The notes under the pieces were generated by a model. The model had not been told where the DNA came from and made no database searches. It saw only the letters and a list, made by a program, of their open reading frames with translations. From Halomonas cerina (GTDB lineage: Bacteria; Pseudomonadota; Gammaproteobacteria; Pseudomonadales; Halomonadaceae), in contig NZ_JACHXP010000007.1 of NCBI RefSeq assembly GCF_014192215.1, positions 62,001 through 126,000 on the forward strand: a stretch of DNA of 64,000 nt, read 5' to 3'. Both the position numbers and the translations under genes were made by a program. Below, piece by piece: positions 19,464-27,510 of this stretch. Numbering within the stretch: position 1 is the first letter of the stretch; each line of letters starts with the position of its first letter.

Positions 19464-20776
19464 GCGGCGCCCTCCTCTGGCGTTTCCGCCGGCTCCTCGC
19501 GGGGCCAGGGAGAGAGCGCCGCCAGCTCCAGGCTGGCGAGGGTCGCCAGGGCCTCGCCCCACTCGAGCCCGGGTAGCAAATCTTCCAGCAGGTGGCTCGT
19601 GTCCTTGGGCCGCGTGTCGTGCCAGGCACCGCGCGGGGTCTCCACCGCGTCGGTCTGGGCGGTATGCATGTCGTCGCGTTGCGCCCGGGCAGCGAGGTCG
19701 AACGACTGGGCGATTTCCGCCAGCCGCTGGCGCCAGCGCGCGCGGGTATCGCCGGCTTGCTGGGTCATCATGGAAAAGGCCAGGCGGCGATACCCGTCGT
19801 CCTCGGCGCGCACATCCCGCTCGATCCCCGCGGCCCGGGCGGCGAATCCCCCTTGGCTCTCGGCCTGCTTCTTGCGGAGTGCTCCGCACTTCGGCAGATG
19901 CAGGACGAAGAATCCCCGGCGTCTCAAGCGCCGCTCGAAGGCCGTGAACCACTTGGCGAGCAGGACGATGTCCCCTGAAGGACACGTATCGGCCAGGCGC
20001 AGCGCGTGCCGGGCCAGATCCTCCAGGCCGGCCAGATGCAGGGCATGAAAGAGCGCCTGCAGATGGTGGCGCGCCCGTGCCCGTTCCAGTACGGCGATGG
20101 CGACGGGCCGTTCCCGAGCCTCGTGGAACACGGGCGCCAGGGCACGGGGAAAGGGCGACGACCGGACGGAAAACTGCTGGATGATATCCCCCTGCAGGGT
20201 CACCTCGGCCTCGAACCCCGGGGGCCAGAGGGGGAAGAAGGGCCCCAGGCGAAAGGTCAGGATGTCGAGGGCCAGGCCATCGCGTAGATCCGCCGTGGGC
20301 GGCATGGCCATGGGGCGCCCGTAGGGTACACCGCCCATCATGCCCTCGCCGCCATGGCCGTCGTCCCCCAGGCCCTGCCAGGGATGGGGCGGCGCGTCCG
20401 GCAACAGACGGGGCGAGCGGCCGACGGTGTTTCTCAGTAGCCTGCCATGGCTTTCCACCAGCGCCCCGGGCAGCGCGTCCAGAGAATCTACCGTCGTCAC
20501 CGCCGCCTGAGGCAACTCCACCAGCGGCGCACTGCGGTACCAGAGCGTGGTAAAGGGCGCGGGAAGCTGATCGTGGACACGCCGCAACGCTTGTTGCATG
20601 GACGGGGGCACCCCGCCAGCCACCAGCAGCAGCGAGGCATGGCGCGGAGAGTCCACCCGCTTGATGTCGGGGCTCAGCGCCAGCCGGTAAAGGGCCTCCT
20701 CGCCCCGCATCCCCAAGGCGGGAAACACCGGTACGGGGGCGCGGGCTGCCAGGCGCGCCAGCCAGCTCACTGCCAT
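19460..20776 (-). CDS. Degenerate NuoB/NuoD-like fusion protein without FeS cysteines
   Basis: Soluble protein of 438 residues lying where nuoB, C and D would be. Residues about 43-82 (SPRHASLLLVAGGVPPSMQQ, ALRRVHDQLPAPF) align by eye with the NuoB core, but the Cys residues that hold cluster N2 are absent; the whole protein has only Cys265 and Cys297. Residues about 147-205 (GGVPYGRPMAM, LDILTFRLGPFFPLWPPG, EVTLQGDIIQQF) look like the start of NuoD, but the GxxHRG quinone motif is replaced. The C-terminal half is charged and unrecognised. It overlaps nuoA by ten bases and nuoH by four. Probable role: structural or regulatory cap on an ion-translocating membrane module. Function unknown. Confidence 0.65.
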   Translation of the reverse strand: MAVSWLARLAARAPVPVFPALGMRGEEALYRLALSPDIKRVDSPRHASLLLVAGGVPPSMQQALRRVHDQLPAPFTTLWYRSAPLVELPQAAVTTVDSLDALPGALVESHGRLLRNTVGRSPRLLPDAPPHPWQGLGDDGHGGEGMMGGVPYGRPMAMPPTADLRDGLALDILTFRLGPFFPLWPPGFEAEVTLQGDIIQQFSVRSSPFPRALAPVFHEARERPVAIAVLERARARHHLQALFHALHLAGLEDLARHALRLADTCPSGDIVLLAKWFTAFERRLRRRGFFVLHLPKCGALRKKQAESQGGFAARAAGIERDVRAEDDGYRRLAFSMMTQQAGDTRARWRQRLAEIAQSFDLAARAQRDDMHTAQTDAVETPRGAWHDTRPKDTSHLLEDLLPGLEWGEALATLASLELAALSPWPREEPAETPEEGAA

Positions 20777-21114
20777 CTGAAGACCCCCTCACGCCAGCCA
20801 TAGAGGATGCCCACGGACAGGATGGCCAGGAACATGCCCATCTCCATCACCGCCTTCATGCCCTGCGCCACATAGACCACCGCCCAGGGGTACATGAACA
20901 TCATCTCCATCTCGAAGGCGATGAGCAGCAGGGCCATGGGATAATAGCGGACGTGAAAGCGGCTCCAGGCATGGGTATCCGGCAGGCCGCCGCCCAGGAA
21001 GGGCGCGCGTTGCGGGTAGGTGGGCATGGGGTGATGGCGTCCAGGCCACCACTGCAGCAGCAGGCCGGCGGCGAGGCTCAGGATCAGGATGACGAAGAGT
21101 ACGAGCAATTCCAT
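20767..21114 (-). CDS. nuoA: Complex-I-like subunit NuoA homologue
   Basis: Three-helix membrane subunit of 115 residues. The diagnostic block is FHVRYYPMALLLIAFEMEMMFMYPWAV, matching the NuoA RFxVRFY...FDxExxFLYPWAV region, with both acidic residues in the helix kept as Glu. The loop that normally carries a Cys near this point has none. First gene of the operon; the upstream leader can pair with its Shine-Dalgarno (21119-21205). Confidence 0.85.
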   Translation of the reverse strand: MELLVLFVILILSLAAGLLLQWWPGRHHPMPTYPQRAPFLGGGLPDTHAWSRFHVRYYPMALLLIAFEMEMMFMYPWAVVYVAQGMKAVMEMGMFLAILSVGILYGWREGVFRWQ

Positions 21115-21118
21115 GCAT

Positions 21119-21205
21119 CCCCCCAGCGTCGTCGGCGTGTTCGGCCGCCTTCCGGCCGAACCAGCAGTTGCCTTTCAACAACCCTAGCAGAGCGACGCTG
21201 GGGGG
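21119..21205 (-). promoter_or_regulatory. Structured 5' leader that can sequester the nuoA ribosome binding site
   Basis: A perfect 13-base inverted repeat (21119-21131 with 21193-21205, CCCCCCAGCGTCG type) encloses 61 bases. On the nuoA mRNA the 3' arm is CGACGCTGGGGGG and contains the only purine-rich ribosome-binding candidate, four bases before the ATG. Inside are an 8-base hairpin (21140-21147 with 21153-21160) and a short GTTG/CAAC hairpin near 21165-21182, giving a branched structure. No U-run follows, so it is not a simple terminator. A translational switch is inferred. Confidence 0.55.
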
Positions 21206-21255
21206 GGGTGCCCGAAGCGAATCCAAATGGCCGGCCTTCCAATGGCTCGTGGCCG

Positions 21256-22371
21256 TCAATCCTCGAAGCTGAAGCGCGGCGCCGGAGCCTCGGGGAGCAG
21301 CGCCGCGCAGGCCCGGACCTTCTCCAGCAGCGCCTCGTGGGTCGGTGCCACCAGGTTGACGTGGCCGAGCTTGCGACCGGCTCGCTCACTCTTGTCGTAG
21401 CGGTGCAGGTGGGCGTCCTCGATCTCGAGCAGCTTCGCCGGATCGCCCTCGCAGCCGATGATGTTGACCATGCAGGTCGGCAGCCGTGCCGCGGTGTCAC
21501 CCAGCGGCAGACCCTGGATGGCCCGCAGATGATTCTCGAACTGGCTGGTCACGGCGCCGTCAATCGACCAGTGGCCGGAATTGTGCACCCGGGGCGCCAT
21601 CTCGTTGGCCAGCAGGCCGCCGTCGCGGGTCTGGAACAGCTCCAGGGTCAGCACCCCCACGTAGTCGAGCTCGTCGAGCAGCGTCCGGATGTAGCCATCG
21701 GCGGTCTGCTGGACCGCCTCGTCCAGGTCCGGTATCGGCGCCACGGAGTAGCGCAGGATGCCGTCGACGTGCTGGTTCTCGGTCATGGGATAGAAGGCGA
21801 TCTCACCATTACGGCCACGCACGGCGATGATCGAGACCTCACGCACGAAGTCGACGAAGGCCTCGACAACCAGCCGCGGGTGGTTGATCGCATGCCAGGC
21901 CTCGGCCGCCTCGCCAGGGTCGCGCAATACCGCCTGTCCCTTGCCGTCATAGCCCTCGGTGACCGACTTGGCCACCACCGGGCAGCCCAGTTCGCGCGCC
22001 GCGGCCTCGAGTTCGTCGGCATGTTCCACCAAGCGATAGGCCGGGGTGGGGATGCCTAGGCGGTCGAACAGCGCTTTCTCCTCGGCGCGGTTCTGGCAGA
22101 TCCGGATCGCCTCGCTGGAGGGGTACACCGGCCTGACCTCCTCGATGGCCTGGACCAGCGCCACCGGCAGGTGCTCGAACTCGTAGGTGACCAGGTCGAC
22201 CTTCTCGAGAAAGGTCTCGAGATGCTTTCGGTCGGTGTCGATCATCACCTCGCCGATCCCGGCGCTGGGATGGCCGGTGGTATCGAGGAAGGTGAAGCGG
22301 TTGGCCAGCGGATAGCCCGCCAGCGCCAGCATCCGGCCCAGCTGGCCGGCTCCCAGTACGCCGATGTTCAT
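21256..22371 (-). CDS. purK: N5-carboxyaminoimidazole ribonucleotide synthase PurK
   Basis: ATP-grasp enzyme of 371 residues that carboxylates AIR to N5-CAIR in de novo purine synthesis. The sequence begins MNIGVLGAGQLGRMLALAG and has the ATP-grasp blocks YEFEHLP, AKSVTEGYDGKGQAV, VEAFVDFVREVSIIAVR and NEMAPRVHNSGHWSIDGAVTSQFE. Length and motifs are standard. The ATG at 22371 lies 25 bases after the purE stop, so purEK form an operon, as in other gammaproteobacteria. Confidence 0.95.
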   Translation of the reverse strand: MNIGVLGAGQLGRMLALAGYPLANRFTFLDTTGHPSAGIGEVMIDTDRKHLETFLEKVDLVTYEFEHLPVALVQAIEEVRPVYPSSEAIRICQNRAEEKALFDRLGIPTPAYRLVEHADELEAAARELGCPVVAKSVTEGYDGKGQAVLRDPGEAAEAWHAINHPRLVVEAFVDFVREVSIIAVRGRNGEIAFYPMTENQHVDGILRYSVAPIPDLDEAVQQTADGYIRTLLDELDYVGVLTLELFQTRDGGLLANEMAPRVHNSGHWSIDGAVTSQFENHLRAIQGLPLGDTAARLPTCMVNIIGCEGDPAKLLEIEDAHLHRYDKSERAGRKLGHVNLVAPTHEALLEKVRACAALLPEAPAPRFSFED

Positions 22372-22396
22372 GGTTGGCTCCTCACTCGTCTCTCGA

Positions 22397-22906
22397 TCAA
22401 GGCTGGGGACGCGGGTCGGGGTTGTCGAGCACGGTACGGGTCTGCTCGGCGCGGAAGGCCTCCACGGCGGTGCGCACGGACGCGTCCTGCAGCCCGACGA
22501 TCTGGGCCGCCAGCAGGCCCGCATTGGTCGCCCCGGCCTTGCCGATGGCCAGGGTGCCCACGGCGATGCCGCCGGGCATCTGCACGATGGACAGCAGCGA
22601 ATCCAGTCCCTTGAGGGCCTTAGACTCCACCGGTACGCCCAGCACCGGCAGCACCGTCTGGGAGGCCACCATACCCGGCAGGTGGGCCGCCCCACCGGCG
22701 CCGGCGATGATCACCTGAAGGCCGCGCTCGGCGGCAGACTTGGCATAGTCGAACAGCAGATCGGGGGTGCGGTGGGCCGAGACCACGCGGGTCTCGCAGG
22801 GGACCCCCAGCCGCTCGAGCATGGTCACGGCATGCTCCATGACCGGCCAGTCGGACTTCGATCCCATGATCACGCCGACGCGTGGCGAAGCGCTCGTGGA
22901 AGACAT
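22397..22906 (-). CDS. purE: N5-carboxyaminoimidazole ribonucleotide mutase PurE
   Basis: Class I PurE of 169 residues, converting N5-CAIR to CAIR. Motifs include [25 protein letters not shown] (catalytic His), [14 protein letters not shown] and [14 protein letters not shown]. Length is typical. First gene of the purEK operon, with a 231-base upstream region shared with the divergent lipoprotein gene. No PurR-type palindrome was recognised there. Confidence 0.95.
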   Translation of the reverse strand: MSSTSASPRVGVIMGSKSDWPVMEHAVTMLERLGVPCETRVVSAHRTPDLLFDYAKSAAERGLQVIIAGAGGAAHLPGMVASQTVLPVLGVPVESKALKGLDSLLSIVQMPGGIAVGTLAIGKAGATNAGLLAAQIVGLQDASVRTAVEAFRAEQTRTVLDNPDPRPQP

Positions 22907-23137
22907 CTGGACTCCTCGGAAACGAACAATGACGCCGCCGACGATGCCGTCGCCGGGCAGGTAAAGAAACGGATCAGGCATTCTAGCAGAGCCTCGCCCG
23001 AGCTACCTCTCCTGGCCACCGCGCGTCGCGGCACCGCGACAGCGGGTTTCACCCCATGTGCTAGATTGGGTGCTATGGTCGAAGTGAGTCGGTCGAAAGG
23101 ACCACGACCACCCTGAGCCCAGCAGAGGAGACTGCCC

Positions 23138-23749
23138 ATGAAACGCCCCCTGATCATGATCGCCGCCTTGACCGGCACCCTGATGCTCGTCGGGTGTGAC
23201 GACGGCAACGACAGCGAACCGGCTGCCGAAGCCGAGCAGGAGATGCAGCAGGGCGCCGACACGGCAGCCGAGACCGCCGATGAGGCGACCGAGGCCATGG
23301 AGGCCACCGGCGAGGAAGCCACCGACGAGACCATGAATGCCGCCGAGGAGACGGCAAGCGAAAGTGCGGACACCATGGAGGCCGCCGGAGATGAGACTGC
23401 CGACGAGACGACCGAGGCCATGAACGCCGCCGAACAGACCACGGATGAGGCTGCCCAGGCCACCGAGGACACCGCTGAGGACGCGGCCAGCGAGACCGCC
23501 GGCGCCATGGAAGCCGCCGAGGACATGGTCGGCGACGCCGTGGAGGCCACCCAGAAGGCGGCCGGTGAACTCATGGAAGGCACCCAGGAGGCGGTGAGCG
23601 AGGCCATGAACGCCACGGAGCAGACCGCAGACGAGGCCGCGGAGACCACCGAGGAAGCCGTCGAGGAGACCGAGGAGACCACCGAGCAGCCAGCCGGCGA
23701 GATGGACGCCGAAGCCGATACGGAGGCCGAAGCTTCGACCCAGCAGTGA
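23138..23749 (+). CDS. Highly acidic Ala/Glu/Thr-rich repetitive lipoprotein
   Basis: Predicted lipoprotein of 203 residues: signal peptide with lipobox LVGC (Cys20), then about 180 residues made almost only of Ala, Glu, Thr, Asp and Met with hardly any aromatics or Lys/Arg. The pattern is quasi-repetitive, with recurring NAAEQT, EAMNAAE, MEAAGDE and ADETTEA units, a spacing reminiscent of LEA-type or coiled-coil proteins. SD and promoter-like sequence are upstream. No family is recognised. It may be a disordered or helical periplasmic spacer or osmoprotective protein in a halophile; this is speculation. It is monocistronic, between purE and a TAXI-TRAP operon running the other way. Confidence 0.8.
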   Translation: MKRPLIMIAALTGTLMLVGCDDGNDSEPAAEAEQEMQQGADTAAETADEATEAMEATGEEATDETMNAAEETASESADTMEAAGDETADETTEAMNAAEQTTDEAAQATEDTAEDAASETAGAMEAAEDMVGDAVEATQKAAGELMEGTQEAVSEAMNATEQTADEAAETTEEAVEETEETTEQPAGEMDAEADTEAEASTQQ

Positions 23750-23783
23750 TCCAGACCATGCGGTGGCCCGCGGGGGCCGCCGC

Positions 23784-25817
23784 CTACCGTTCCCGGTTCC
23801 CGCTCCCTTCCCGCCATCCCCCTTGCCTACCGCGCCGAGCGGCCAGCCAGTTGCCGGCCAGCGCCAGCGCCATCACCCCGGCGCCGGCGACTTCTATCCG
23901 CAGGTCGGGATAGAAGGCCGCGACGATGGCTGGCAGCAGCACCAGGCGCACCGGCCAGGACATTCGGGTGAACAAATACCCCTCCAAGGCCGCGGCGAAG
24001 GCGCCCAGGGCCAGGAAGCCGATGAAGGCGGTCCATATCAGCACCGGCAACGGCCCGCCCATGATGATCTCCGGGTTGTAGACCATGAACAGCGGGATCA
24101 GATAGAGCCCCTTGGCGAACTTCCAGGCCTGGAACCCAGTATCCATGGGCTTGGACCCGGCGATCGCCGCGCCGGCGAAGCCGGCCAGGGCGATGGGCGG
24201 CGTGACGTTGGAGTCCTGGGAGTACCAGAACACCACCAGGTGGGCGATCAGCAGCGGCACGCCGAACTCGGCCGTCAGTGCCGGCCCCACCAGCACGATC
24301 AGCACGATGTAGCTGGCGGTGACCGGCAGGCCCATGCCCAGCACCAGGCTGGCCAGCAGCACCATCACCAGCGCCAGCAGCAGGTTGCCGCCAGAGAAGG
24401 CCATCATCATGGAGGAAAACTTCAGCCCCAGCCCGGTCAGGCCCACCACGCCGACGATCACGCCGGCCACGGCACAGGCCATGGAGACGGCCACGGCATT
24501 GCGCGCCCCCAGTTCCAGGCCGCCGACCAGTTTGACCAGCCCGACCCTCAGCGCCTCGCGCAGGGTCTCCCCGGTCACCCTCTGCCCCTCGCGCGGTGCG
24601 ATGAACAGAAACCACACCGCGAAGCGCAGCACCGCCACGGCCAGCATGGTGAGGATGGCGTAGTAGCCGACCCGCATCGGCGACATGTTCATCACCAGCA
24701 GCCACACCAGCACCAGCAGTGGCAGCAGGAAGTGCCAGCCGGCCCCCATCACGTCGCGCATCTGGGGCAGTTCCGAGCGCGCCATGCCCTGCATGCCCTG
24801 CTTCAGCGCGATGATATGCACGAAGAGGTAGACGGTGGCGAAGTACATGATCGCCGGCAGGATGCTCACCTTGACGACCTCGAGGTAGGGCATCCGGGTG
24901 TACTCGGCGATCAGGAAGGCCCCGGCGCCCATCAGCGGCGGCATGATCTGACCGCCGGTGGAGGCCGCCGCCTCGATGCCCCCGGCCTGATGGGGCTTGT
25001 AGCCCAGGCGCTTCATCAGCGGGATGGTGAAGGCCCCGGTGGTTACCACGTTGGCGATGGCGCTGCCGGAGATCGAGCCCATGCCCGCCGAGGCCAGCAC
25101 CGCCGCCTTGGCCGGCCCGCCGCGCTGGCGGCCGGTGGCGGCATAGGCCAGGTCGATGAAGAATCGGCCGGCGCCGGTGATCTCCAGGAAAGCCCCGAAC
25201 AGCACGAAGATGAAGATGTAGGTGGCGGCCACGCCCATGGGCAGGCCGAAGATGCCCTCCTGCCCCAGGTAGAGCTGGCCGACCAGGCGCTCCAGGCCGT
25301 AGCCGCGATGCCCCATGATGCCGGGCAGGAACTGCCCCAGCCACGGCAGCTCGCCGCGGGGGCCGGCGAAGGCGTAGAGGATGGCCAGCAGGCCGATGAG
25401 GGTCATGCCCAGCCCCACCGCCCGACGTGCCGCCTCCAGCACGGTGACGGTGGCGATGCAGCCCACCACGATGTCGGTCTGGTTCCAGAAGCCGGCACGG
25501 TTGATGATCTCGTCGAGGAAGAGCACTAGGTAGCCGCCGGTGATCAGGGCCCCGACGAGGAAGACGGCATCGACCAGGCCGCTAAAGGGCCCGCGATCAT
25601 GCTTCGGCCCCAGCAACGGAAACATCAGGAAGGCCAGCATCATGATCAGCATCAGGTGGATGCTGCGCTGGTAGAAGAGGCCCAGCGGCTGGATGCCGGC
25701 CGAATAGAGCTGGAACAGTGACAGTCCCACCGCTACCAGGGTGATCAGCCAGCGGATCGGCCGTGAGTGGTTGGCCTGGCTACCGGGAATGACGGCGGCG
25801 GGTCCCGATTCGCTCAT
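23784..25817 (-). CDS. TAXI-type TRAP transporter fused permease (4TM/12TM)
   Basis: Fused large permease of 677 residues joining the small and large TRAP membrane subunits, as in TAXI-type transporters. DctM-like marks include MGSISGSAIANVVTTGAFTIPLMKRLGY, EAAASTGGQIMPPLMGAGAFLIAEYT and VLGMGLPVTASYIVLIVL. It is the last gene of a three-gene operon with a TAXI solute-binding protein and a DUF1850 protein. The substrate is unknown; TAXI systems studied so far take dicarboxylates or amino acids such as glutamate. lhgO lies upstream on the same strand, but 159 bases separate the units. Confidence 0.9.
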   Translation of the reverse strand: MSESGPAAVIPGSQANHSRPIRWLITLVAVGLSLFQLYSAGIQPLGLFYQRSIHLMLIMMLAFLMFPLLGPKHDRGPFSGLVDAVFLVGALITGGYLVLFLDEIINRAGFWNQTDIVVGCIATVTVLEAARRAVGLGMTLIGLLAILYAFAGPRGELPWLGQFLPGIMGHRGYGLERLVGQLYLGQEGIFGLPMGVAATYIFIFVLFGAFLEITGAGRFFIDLAYAATGRQRGGPAKAAVLASAGMGSISGSAIANVVTTGAFTIPLMKRLGYKPHQAGGIEAAASTGGQIMPPLMGAGAFLIAEYTRMPYLEVVKVSILPAIMYFATVYLFVHIIALKQGMQGMARSELPQMRDVMGAGWHFLLPLLVLVWLLVMNMSPMRVGYYAILTMLAVAVLRFAVWFLFIAPREGQRVTGETLREALRVGLVKLVGGLELGARNAVAVSMACAVAGVIVGVVGLTGLGLKFSSMMMAFSGGNLLLALVMVLLASLVLGMGLPVTASYIVLIVLVGPALTAEFGVPLLIAHLVVFWYSQDSNVTPPIALAGFAGAAIAGSKPMDTGFQAWKFAKGLYLIPLFMVYNPEIIMGGPLPVLIWTAFIGFLALGAFAAALEGYLFTRMSWPVRLVLLPAIVAAFYPDLRIEVAGAGVMALALAGNWLAARRGRQGGWREGSGNRER

Positions 25818-25877
25818 TGCGTTTGCCTCGCTCGGTTCGTATCGGCACGGCTAGTGTCGCCCCGCACGCCCGGGGCG

Positions 25878-26381
25878 TCAGGGTGAGGCGACAGCAGGCT
25901 CGTCGTGCAGGCGGATCGTCACCGGCTCGTGGGCGGCCAGCCGGCTAAGGCTGACCTTGCGCGTCGCGGTGACCAGGCGGTGGTCGACCTCGAGCGAGCC
26001 CACCCGCAGCCGGTAACGGTCGCCGGGCACCGGCTCGTCGATGTCCTCGATCCAGTAGCCGCCCCGGCCATCGGAGGTCTGCCGGCCGCGCCCCGGCACG
26101 TGGCCGAGCCCGGCGGCGAAATCGGGCTGATGGCTGCGCACCAGCACCATGTGGCCGCGACGATGGCGATAGCAGTCCAGCACCGGGAAGCCTGCCACCG
26201 AATGGTTCCAGGCCAGGCACCAGCCCTCTCCCTCGGGCATCGGCTGGCGTACCAGCACCTCGCCGTCATCGGCCAGCACCTCGAGGTGGGTCGCCGCCCC
26301 GGCCATGGCAGGGACCAGGGCCAGACAAGACAGCAGGGCGGGCAGCAAGGCCCGCCCCGATGTCAGGCGTGAGGACGACAT
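25878..26381 (-). CDS. DUF1850 domain secreted protein
   Basis: Small exported protein of 167 residues with a signal peptide (hydrophobic ALLPALLSCLALVPAMAGA) and a DUF1850-like body (WNHSVAGFPVLDCYR, GLGHVPGRGRQ, GGYWIEDID). DUF1850 proteins are regularly encoded between the binding protein and fused permease of TAXI-TRAP operons, exactly as here, seven bases after the binding-protein gene. Role unknown, presumably accessory to the transporter. The start at 26381 gives a good signal peptide; the longer frame upstream overlaps the neighbouring gene. Confidence 0.78.
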   Translation of the reverse strand: MSSSRLTSGRALLPALLSCLALVPAMAGAATHLEVLADDGEVLVRQPMPEGEGWCLAWNHSVAGFPVLDCYRHRRGHMVLVRSHQPDFAAGLGHVPGRGRQTSDGRGGYWIEDIDEPVPGDRYRLRVGSLEVDHRLVTATRKVSLSRLAAHEPVTIRLHDEPAVASP

Positions 26382-26388
26382 AGGGCGT

Positions 26389-27351
26389 TCACGGCCGCTG
26401 GTGGTCGGCGATCTCGGCGCCCACCTCCTCGTAGTAGCGCAGGGCCCCGGGGTGGAAGGCAATGGGGGTGGCCTCGACGCTGAACTCGACGGTGGTGTCG
26501 TTGGCCGCCGGATGAATGGCGATCAGCTTGCCGGTCTGCTCGAAGAGCAGCTTGGTGATGTCATAGGCGAGCTGCTCGTCCATGGCGGCGTTCACGGTCA
26601 GCACGTTGGGAATGCCGAGGGTCTGCACCGGCGCCTCGACCCCCTCGTAGATGCCCTCGCGCAGGGTGTAGCGGGCGAACACGTCGGACTCGCCCTTGGC
26701 ATTGGCCACTTCCTCGTCGGTGAGACCGATCAGTCGGATATCGCGGGTAGTGGCCAGATTGAGGATCGAGCTGGTGGGTGGCCCCACGCTCCAGAAGCCG
26801 GCGTCGATATCGCCGTCGCGGATGGCATCGGCGGTCTCGTTGAAGTTGAGGCGGCGCGCCTCGATATCGTCATAGGTGATGCCGTTGGCCTCCAGCACGG
26901 CGCGGGCGTTGAGCTCGGTACCGCTGCCCGGGGCGCCCACGGAGACGGTCTTGCCTTTCAGGTCGGACAGCGATTCGATGCCGGAATCGGCCAGGGTCAC
27001 GATCTGCACGGCGTTGGGGTAGAGAGAGGCAAGCGCCCGGACATCCTCGACCTGACGACCCTCGAAGTCGCCGGTCCCGGTATAGGCCTGGTTGACGGTA
27101 TCGGCCAGGGCGATGGCCAGATCGGAATCGCCGCGATAGATCAGCCCCATGTTCTCCACCGAGGCACCGGTCACCTCGGCCACGGCCTCATGGCCCTCGA
27201 GCTGGTTGTTGATCAGCTCGGCGATGCCGCCACCGTAAGGGTAGTAGGTGCCGCCGGTGCCGCCGGTGGCAATGGAGAGCTGCTGCTGGGCAATGGCCGC
27301 GGGGGCCCCCACCAGCAGGGATGCCGCCAGGGCATAGCTGAGAACGCGCAT
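26389..27351 (-). CDS. TAXI family TRAP solute-binding protein
   Basis: Periplasmic binding protein of 320 residues with a signal peptide ending AIAQQ and the TAXI signature IATGGTGGTYYPYGGGIAELI. Further blocks are SVENMGLIYRGDSDLAIALAD and GKTVSVGAPGSGTELNARAVLEANG. It delivers substrate to the fused permease encoded two genes downstream. The fold and operon are clear; the ligand is not. Confidence 0.92.
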   Translation of the reverse strand: MRVLSYALAASLLVGAPAAIAQQQLSIATGGTGGTYYPYGGGIAELINNQLEGHEAVAEVTGASVENMGLIYRGDSDLAIALADTVNQAYTGTGDFEGRQVEDVRALASLYPNAVQIVTLADSGIESLSDLKGKTVSVGAPGSGTELNARAVLEANGITYDDIEARRLNFNETADAIRDGDIDAGFWSVGPPTSSILNLATTRDIRLIGLTDEEVANAKGESDVFARYTLREGIYEGVEAPVQTLGIPNVLTVNAAMDEQLAYDITKLLFEQTGKLIAIHPAANDTTVEFSVEATPIAFHPGALRYYEEVGAEIADHQRP

Positions 27352-27510
27352 GTCATTCCTCCGTTCCGGTTCTGGAACCCGTCATGATGGATGGTGGGAC
27401 ACGGCGCTCGTCTCGAACGCCTGTCTGAACGCTAGCACTTCCCCGCGTGAGCGCCCAACCGGACGATTTCTACGGTCCGGGGAAGGCCCGGCTCCCGGCA
27501 CGGGCGTCGC

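Noticed and set aside
12717..21114. Ordinary NADH dehydrogenase I operon
   Set aside because: Subunits C, E, F, G and I are missing, and the B/D-like protein has no FeS or quinone residues.
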